From Trachelipus rathkii (Eukaryota; Arthropoda; Malacostraca; Isopoda; Trachelipodidae): a stretch of 17,500 nucleotides of DNA. The position numbers were made by a program, and so were the translations under genes. How positions within the stretch are numbered: the first letter of the stretch is position 1; every line of letters begins with the position of its first letter. This document shows positions 10,906 through 17,500 of the stretch, piece by piece. Location: positions 1 through 17,500 of the forward strand of contig JABUQX010124152.1 in the NCBI GenBank assembly GCA_015478945.1, written 5' to 3'. The notes below the pieces were generated by a model. The model was not told where the DNA came from, did not search any database, and saw nothing but the letters and a program-made list of their open reading frames with translations.

Positions 10906-11985
10906 TAACTTAAACTAATAATATAATACTAAATCTAATTATTTATATACATCATCACATGTAAATACATAATAACAGAATTATGCCTAATACTGAACTG
11001 CGTGGTGATGCAATCAATCATCAATAAATAATATACTAATAATAATAATACATACAATAATAATCAATCCAATTAATAATCACCATCTATCACTCCCATC
11101 ACATATATATAAAATAATAAAATATAATAAATAATTAATTAAATATTAATTAATAATAATAATAATAATATAAATACATAATAATATATAGATTAAATAT
11201 ATAATACATCACCTACATAATAATGAATATACATAATAATCCATATACCTACTAAATACTAATAATCATCAACAATAATAATAATAATTAACTCTTGATG
11301 TAAAATTAATGAAAAAGAAATATCATAATTATACTCATAAATAATAATAATAATAATAATCATAAATCCAATAATTAATAGTTACTTTAATGCCATTAAA
11401 TCATCATTCCGTAATAAGGAGGCCGTATTTTTATTTTTTTAAAATACATTAAGTACTACTAATAATTACTACTAATATATTAATAACATATAATATAATA
11501 ACATAATAATATATAATAATCAATAATAATACAATAATAATAATCAATACATCAATTTACTAACTTATAATAATAATAATACATAATATATATATTAATA
11601 ATGACATAATAATAATATACAATAATTATTATTATTAATATAACATAATAATATACTATATCAATAATAATAATAACTAATCAATATAATACATAATAAT
11701 ATATTATAATAACTAAATAATACCCCAAAATAATAATCAATAATAAAAATACTAACGATCTTAATATGAGTAATGAGCGCTGCTGAAACACATAATGTTT
11801 AATAATAATAATAATAATAATAAATATATGAATAATAATAATAATAATAATAATATATAAATAAAATAGATTAATAATATACTAATAATTCACATAATAC
11901 TCAACATATATAATAATAATAAATAATAATATAAAATATATAATAATATAATCAATCAATAATCACAGTATAATTAAATTAACAA
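10905..11985 (+). repeat. AAT sea with C interruptions and small islets
   Basis: From here on, C appears regularly inside the AAT words (AATC, ATAC, CAAT) while G stays rare. Small non-simple islets occur at 10978-11015 (contains GAACTGCGTGGTGATGC), 11290-11325, 11385-11450 (contains AAGGAGGCCGTA) and 11753-11800 (contains GAGCGCTGCTG). They may be remnants of further unit copies, but they are too short to align with confidence. No gene is visible. Confidence 0.7.
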
Positions 11986-11989
11986 AATC

Positions 11990-12272
11990 CAATCTGTCAG
12001 CTCCAAACTAGCCTCTATTATCCAATCTACTATAGAACTTTAACCTGAACTGTCATTTATAATTTTACGTCATTTGAAAGTCATCTTCTCATTTACTTTG
12101 ACCCGTCCTGTAGACAGCAATGTTATCTTAGGTTGTTACATACGAATATATATAATACCAAACATATACATATCAACCTTTTAGAAGTTTCTATTATACC
12201 TTTATTCTACTCATTCTTATCTTTTTTACATTTTTTCAATTTTATCTGATCGTTTTTCAAAACATTAATATA
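11990..12272 (+). repeat. GAACTG repeat unit, copy 4 (C-enriched)
   Basis: Landmarks are ATCTACTATAGAAC, CTGAACTGTC, ATTTGAAAGT, CATTTACTTTGACCCGTCC and a core at 12118-12163 reading AATGTTATCTTAGG, then ACATACGAATATA, then ACCAAAC. Relative to copies 1 and 2 the changes include many added or substituted C bases. The right half keeps TCAACCTTTTAGAAGTTT. The unit has the same orientation as the others. Confidence 0.8.
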
Positions 12273-12284
12273 AATTATAATTTG

Positions 12285-13205
12285 ATATATAATAATCCAA
12301 TATATATAACGTAATAATAATACATTACCAATAATAATATAATATAATAATATAATCTCAATATAATAAATAATAATAAATACTATAATAATAATAATAA
12401 TCCATAATATATAATAAACTCAACTAATCCATATATAAATCATAAAAACAAATAATCATCATAATAAATCCACTACATCAATATATACGATAATAATAAT
12501 ACTAATAATACATAATAATAATAATAATAATATATCATATACAATATAATAATAATCATTATATCAATTTCAATCTCTAAAATAATAATAATCAATAATA
12601 CATTAAATAATAATCATAATATAATAAGAATATATCAATAATTATATCAATAATTAATAATAATTGATCAATACTGACAACAACATCATTAAATATAATA
12701 ATATAATACCTATAATATTAATCACATATAAATAATATTAAATAATAATAATAATAAATAATAATATATAATATACAATCAATAATAATCAATAATAATC
12801 AATAATTAATAATTAAAACCTATTAAATATATATACATAATAATATAATATAATAATACTTATATAATATATAATATTAATATTATTAATAAATAATAAT
12901 AATAATATAATCAATTCAAATAAAATTACATCACATTATCATAATAATAATAATAATTAAATAATAATTTAAATAATAATTAATATAATAATAACTCACT
13001 TAATAATTATAAATAATATTCATATATAATATAATAATAATATAAATAAATAATATTTAATAATAATAATATAATATAATCAATAATAATAATCAATAAT
13101 AATAATACTACTTTAAGATTATTCCATCCTTAATAATAATAATTATCATAATAATCCTACTATAATATCAATATTTAGAACATTCGATACATATCTAATA
13201 ATAAT
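12285..13205 (+). repeat. AAT sea with strong C-over-G asymmetry
   Basis: The sequence is AAT and ATA words with scattered C. In bases 12301-13140 I count about six G against several dozen C, and two of those G lie in CG pairs. There is no open frame or structure beyond the microsatellite. Confidence 0.85.
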
Positions 13206-13227
13206 AATAATTTTAAATTAATTATAA

Positions 13228-13495
13228 CTAATCAGTACCTTAAGTATAGCTTTAACTGAAAAATTGATGTACTTGTCTCATATTTATCCGTACATTTGAA
13301 ATAATTTACTAATTTATTAATTAACGTCCGCAGTGAAAGAATGTTCTTAGTTGTTAACATACGAATATATAATCCAAACATATATCATATAATTAGTTTA
13401 TAAAAACTTCTAGGTTTGTCAATATATTTATATTTTATTTGTCATTTTTAATACTATTTTAATTTTTATTTATTGATAGCGTCAATGAATTAAAT
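13228..13495 (+). repeat. GAACTG repeat unit, copy 5
   Basis: Landmarks are TACTTGTC, CATTTGAAAT, AATTTACTAATTTATT, TTAACGTCCG, GTGAAAGAATG and the core at 13339-13379, which differs from copies 1 and 2 by one base (GTTAACATACG for GTTAAAATACG). Then follow AAACTTCTAGG, TTTGTCAATATATTT, GTCATTTTTAATAC and the end motif TATTGATAGCGTCAATGAATTA. The GAACTG word itself is lost on the left edge. Confidence 0.85.
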
Positions 13496-13504
13496 CAAGA
13501 TTGA

Positions 13505-13825
13505 ATGAATATATAATATAAATAGATATATAATAATAATAATTAATAATCACTAATATAATCAATAATAATAATAATCACTATAATTTACTATATATAA
13601 TAATAATAAATCTTAATAATAATAATAATAATTAATAATATCAAAAATAAACTACTGAAACTAATAGAAAATCTAATAACTAATAACTCTATCAATAATA
13701 CCATATATAAATAATTCACTAATATACATCAATAATCACCACACTCCCTACCACTAATATAATGAATAATAATAATAATATAATAATATAATAATAATAA
13801 TATATAATAATTAATAAATAATCTC
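13505..13825 (+). repeat. AAT sea with C interruptions
   Basis: AAT and ATA words with C-containing patches such as 13730-13760 (ATCACCACACTCCCTACC). This separates copy 5 from the GC-richer island. No gene is visible. Confidence 0.8.
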
Positions 13826-14230
13826 TAGCTCAGTTTAATGGCTTCACTATTAAAGATCTCTGAACTCTACTAAGATTGAAACTGAAGCTCGTGCTTTCTA
13901 CTCGTGAAGCGCTTTCGGATGGTAGAGAGTAGTAACGTTGTGTACCTATTTCAATGTTTCTGCAAAGTGGATATAACCGCCGCTTTCTATGGGATACACC
14001 AAACGAATACCTTCAAAACATGAGAATGTCGCATGGCATAAGTATGATACCAGCCGAGCTAAAATTTTCTCATCATATTAAGGAAGACACACCTACACAA
14101 TAATCGATAACACATAAGGGGCTTCTCCATTCATAAACACCCACCCCCACAAAGAAAGATTTTTTATCAATTCGCGTCGCTCGGGGAATCATATTGCTAT
14201 TAAATGGATAACATACACCCAGTCAATTCA
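13826..14230. other. GC-richer unique island of unknown identity
   Basis: About 400 bases of non-repetitive DNA at roughly 40% GC, bounded by AAT on the left. A plus-strand frame from an ATG at 13954 to a stop at 14101-14103 gives 49 residues with mixed, protein-like composition (it includes NRRFLWDTPNEYLQ). A second frame, open from about 13884 to 14020, overlaps it, so coding is not established. Inverted repeats are present: GCTTCAC (13841-13847) with GTGAAGC (13904-13910), and CTACTC (13898-13903) with GAGTAG (13927-13932). These compete with each other. It could be an exon, a decayed gene, an unknown transposon fragment or a structured RNA. I recognise no family. Confidence 0.35.
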
Positions 14231-14420
14231 ACATAAAATATAATGAAATGTCAATTTTTTTAACATTTTTAATACACCAACAATAAGTCAACGTAAAAAA
14301 CAAAACAAACCTAACTTTTAAACTTAATTAATATTGTTTATTTATTTTTGTATTATTAGTTTAAATAATTACTTTTATATTATCAAAATTTGTTAAAATA
14401 ATAAAAAAATAATAAACTAT
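14231..14420. other. AT-rich spacer between two GC-richer islands
   Basis: The spacer has homopolymer T and A runs and mixed AT words, and is not AAT microsatellite. It reads like ordinary AT-rich non-coding DNA, which suggests that the two islands and this spacer arrived or survived as one unit of about 750 bases. Confidence 0.5.
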
Positions 14421-14572
14421 TCCTTCGACAATCGTCCGCAGTGGTACCGCGACGATCCCAGCTCTTTCTCTCATTATTCCAGGATACATACTCATAAGAA
14501 AACTTCTCTTCTCGTAGCACAGAAATACCATCTTACGGCCGGCTTCGAACAAAGCCAACAAAACCACTCATA
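14421..14572 (-). other. GC-rich island with an open frame on the minus strand; identity unknown
   Basis: About 150 bases at roughly 47% GC with abrupt edges. On the minus strand a frame from an ATG at 14567 runs through the whole island (MVLLALFEAGRKMVF, then YEKRSF and ERAGIVAVPLRTIVEG) and dies in the AT-rich spacer. About 50 residues therefore come from GC-rich sequence. The composition is protein-like, but a 50-codon frame at this GC content is not rare. The island also holds a perfect six-base inverted repeat ATCGTC/GACGAT (14431-14436 and 14451-14456) and a five-base one, GGCTT/AAGCC (14541-14545 and 14552-14556). It may be an exon fragment or a structured element. Confidence 0.3.
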
Positions 14573-14574
14573 TG

Positions 14575-15368
14575 GTTAATAATATTAAATATAATAATAA
14601 TATATAATAATAATATAATTATAAATAATAATATAATAATAATTATAATATAATCATCATCCCCATAACTATCAAAAACTCATGTAAAGATATATTAAAT
14701 AATAACTCCATTTAATCAAATAATGCTGATCATCTAAATATATAACATCACTCAATCAGTCCATAATACACTCAATTTGTTGATATTTTTTTTATTTTTT
14801 GATATATATTCTTTAAATGGGATTATATGATATTTTTCCAAGGCCTATTGACTGAAAAGTGCCCGAGAATAATATTAATCTCTACATTAATAGTAATCCA
14901 ATCTCATTAATCAAAAAATAATAATAATAATAACCTAATAATAACCTAATAAATAATCCAATACATACACTAATATATATAAATCTATAATAAATATATA
15001 ATATGATAATAATAAATAATATTATAATTAAATAAGTAATAATAATAATTAATAACATACCTAATAATAATATATTACTAATAATAATAATTATAATACA
15101 ATAATTAAATAATAACTAATCAACTCATTAATCAATCAATCACATATCCATACATCATAATAACTTAATAATCATCAATCAAGTATCAATACATATAATG
15201 AACGCATATAAATATAATATAATAATAATATAAATAATAATAATAATAATAATAATTAATAATTAATAATAATAATAATAATCAATAATAATTAAATAAT
15301 AATAATAATTAAATAAATCATAATAATATTAATATATAAATAAATTAATATAATAATAATAATAATGT
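14575..15368 (+). repeat. AAT sea with C interruptions and one T-rich islet
   Basis: AAT and ATA words flank a non-simple islet at 14770-14895 with T-rich runs (TATTTTTTTTATTTTTTGAT), then AAGGCCTATTGACTG and AGTGCCCGAG. The islet resembles the T-rich tail of the GAACTG unit only loosely. The rest is microsatellite with C but hardly any G. No gene is visible. Confidence 0.7.
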
Positions 15369-15377
15369 ATATGTATA

Positions 15378-15622
15378 TTTCCTGAATAAATTATTAACAT
15401 CCAATCTCTTTAATACACCTTTCATCTTATTTCCGGAAAGTAAATCTCCTTTGTATATAACGTCGCATCTTGTAGGTGTCTCATTCAGTCTGTTAACATA
15501 TGTAATTTAATCCACCTCACTCAATTATCACTTTGGAACTGCATGCTTCGGTTGTCAATTTTTGTTAATTTAATTTTCTTTATATAATCATTTTTCTTTT
15601 TATTTTTAATAGGGCAATAGTT
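15378..15622 (+). repeat. GAACTG repeat unit, copy 6 (links the two variants)
   Basis: The left half keeps GGAAAGTAAAT, AACGTCG and, in the core, CTGTTAACATATG then TTTAATCCA. These match the core of copies 1, 2 and 5. The right half has CACTTTGGAACTGCATGCTTCGG and TTGTCAATTTTTG, matching copies 3 and 7. One copy thus carries both halves and shows that the two sets belong to one family. Its end, TTTTTAATAGGGCAAT, corresponds to the TATTGATAG-GCAATG end motif. Confidence 0.75.
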
Positions 15623-15644
15623 TTATCTAACCCCTGACAGTTAA

Positions 15645-15835
15645 CAACCTTATATACCACTCTACATCATATACCCTATATAATATAATAATATATAATC
15701 ATATATAATAATAATAATAATATATTAATATAATATAATAATTATAATATTTATTAAATATAATATATTAATAAATAATAATAATAATAATAATAATAAT
15801 ATCTACCATCACATCATACCTCAATTATTAATATA
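15645..15835 (+). repeat. AAT/ATA microsatellite spacer
   Basis: AT-rich words with AAT runs between copies 6 and 7. No feature is seen in it. Confidence 0.85.
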
Positions 15836-15844
15836 AATGATACA

Positions 15845-16152
15845 GCTTGCCACTCCATACTCGTATCAGTCATACTCCATTTCACATCATCGCTACCTTA
15901 TGATGTCCTTTCTACTTATATTCACTTTTTTGACAGTCTTCTTACCCCTGGTACTCTTCACTGTCTCAAGGTAGAATGTTCTCCATTGTTTGGTAATATA
16001 ATGAATATAAAACAATATAATCAGATTTCACTTTGGGAACTGGTTCGGTTTTCATAACATATGTATAGTCCTCACCCCACTCTTTCCCATTTTTAAATCT
16101 ATGTTTACATCTTTTTTTCATTTTAAAATCAGGTCCACCGCCCCAATGATCC
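15845..16152 (+). repeat. GAACTG repeat unit, copy 7 (C-enriched)
   Basis: Landmarks are ATGATGTCCTTTCTACTTAT, GTAGAATGTTCTCCATTG (core position, 15974), AGATTTCACTTTGGGAACTG, GTTCGGTTTTCATAACATATG and CCCATTTTTAAATCTATG. Compared with copy 3, short C-rich insertions appear (for example CCTCACCCCACTC inside the right half). The end reads ATCAGG...CCCAATGATCC, a C-enriched version of the end motif. A 62-codon minus-strand frame across this copy is a by-product of the repeat. Confidence 0.75.
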
Positions 16153-16244
16153 ATACTTCACACTGTGGTTTTCTTCATTTGAATGAATACCAATTATTAT
16201 ATATTTAAAATTTAAAAAATAATTAAATAATTGGGAATCATACA

Positions 16245-17212
16245 ATCTAACCACTCCCTCACCTACCCCTATCATCTACCCCACTCTTCCCTCCAACTCC
16301 CTCCCATCCCCACCTACCCCTCTATACCTACCTTACCCAATTATCTAACTTATATTACTCACCTCACCACTCACCCATATAACTCAATATTACTTATATT
16401 CCACCTACCCTACCCCCTACTCCACTATATCTATAATAATATCCACCACACCATCCACCCTCACCCCTACCTCCTATACCACCCCTACTACCTACTACTC
16501 CCCCTCACCCCCTCACCTCCCCCTCACTTCTATACCCTCCCACCTACTCCCACCGTACTATATATTTATATATACCCCTCACCTACGTCACCATCCCTCT
16601 CACTCACCCCCTAATCACCCCCCTTATATACCCTCACCCTCACCTCACCCTATATCCCTACCCCCCTACCTACCCCTCACCCCCCCCTACCCCTCACCCC
16701 TACCTACCTATCACTTCACCCTATATACCTCCCACCCTATACCCCTCACCCTACCCCTCCCACTCCACTATATATATATAAATAATATATATATATCCAT
16801 ATATATTTATCCTACCCTAATATCTATCACCTCACCCCTACTCACTACCCTATATTATACCCCTACCCCCCCCTCCCCTCCCTACCCCAACCCCCTCCAC
16901 TACCCACCCTACCCTATATATATTCACTAACTATACCTAGTATATACTCCCTCCACCTCCATTCCTACTCACCTATACCCTACTCCTACTATATATATAC
17001 CCACCTACCCTATCATATATCACCCTTCCTCACCCCCCATATATTAGTATATAATATATATACTCTACCTCCACCTATATACCTACTCACCTCACCCCTC
17101 TACCCCTACCTCACCCCACCCTCCCCCTACTACCCTATACTCCACCCCTCCACCTCCTCATACTACCTACTACTATACTACCTACTCCACTATAGTATAT
17201 AGCTATTATATA
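16245..17212 (+). repeat. C-rich, nearly G-free degenerate repeat block
   Basis: Nearly a kilobase is built from CCCTA, CCTCA, CCTACC and CACC words mixed with TATATA. In the 900 bases 16261-17160 I count only four G, two of them in CG pairs. The minus strand is therefore G-rich with many runs of three to eight G, for example opposite 16661-16710, and could form G-quadruplexes; the plus strand could form i-motifs. The words resemble a degenerate telomere-like CCCTA pattern, but there is no regular CCCTAA array. A 127-residue Pro/Tyr/Thr-rich frame at 16231-16614 exists only because the sequence lacks stop codons and is not a gene. A consensus artefact cannot be excluded. Confidence 0.85.

Positions 17213-17500
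<288 letters not shown>

Noticed and set aside
13824..13885. tRNA-like start TAGCTCAGTTTAATGG resembling a D-arm / A box
   Set aside because: No matching T-arm or B box (GGTTCGA-like) occurs at the right distance, and the acceptor ends do not pair. A decayed tRNA-derived repeat remains possible but unsupported.
15966..16154. 62-codon minus-strand open frame
   Set aside because: It spans copy 7 of the repeat unit, the equivalent region is not open in the other copies, and no motif is visible.
16231..16614. 127-residue plus-strand open frame rich in Pro, Tyr, Thr and Leu
   Set aside because: It lies in a nearly G-free C-rich low-complexity block, where TGA and TAG can hardly occur and stops are therefore rare. 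The translation is a simple-sequence by-product with no domain or codon structure.

Overview
This window looks like gene-poor, extremely AT-rich eukaryotic nuclear DNA, probably from an invertebrate. I found no intact protein-coding gene, tRNA or rRNA. No bacterial-type feature such as operons, Shine-Dalgarno sites or CRISPR repeats is visible. The only recognisable family is a decayed retroelement near the left end. It combines a minus-strand hammerhead ribozyme core with a short GIY-YIG-like protein tail just upstream of it. That pairing is typical of Penelope-like elements, which occur in flatworms, arthropods and other animals. A trematode-like host is possible, but the sequence does not prove it.

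Layout. Bases 1-4240 are AT-rich low-complexity DNA containing the retroelement relic (about 480-954, minus strand). Bases 4240-7010 form an island of higher GC and higher complexity with no gene I can identify; it may hold one old fragment of the repeat family described next. Bases 7011-16200 are a sea of AAT/ATA microsatellite, nearly always with the A-rich strand on plus. Scattered in it are at least seven diverged, head-to-tail copies of a roughly 250-300 bp unit, which I call the 'GAACTG unit'. Two GC-richer islands of unknown nature lie at 13826-14230 and 14421-14572. From about 10900 rightwards the plus strand gains C but not G. This ends in a C-rich block with almost no G at about 16245-17212 (four G in the 900 bases 16261-17160). 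A pure (AT)54 tract follows, then a short unique end with a perfect hairpin.

Working interpretation. This is heterochromatin-like or repeat-expansion DNA in which a short unit was repeatedly duplicated together with AAT microsatellite. The strongest signals are the Penelope/hammerhead relic, the head-to-tail unit family with one core identical in two copies, and the marked C-over-G strand asymmetry. Part of the C-rich noise could be a long-read consensus artefact, and the sequence alone cannot exclude that.
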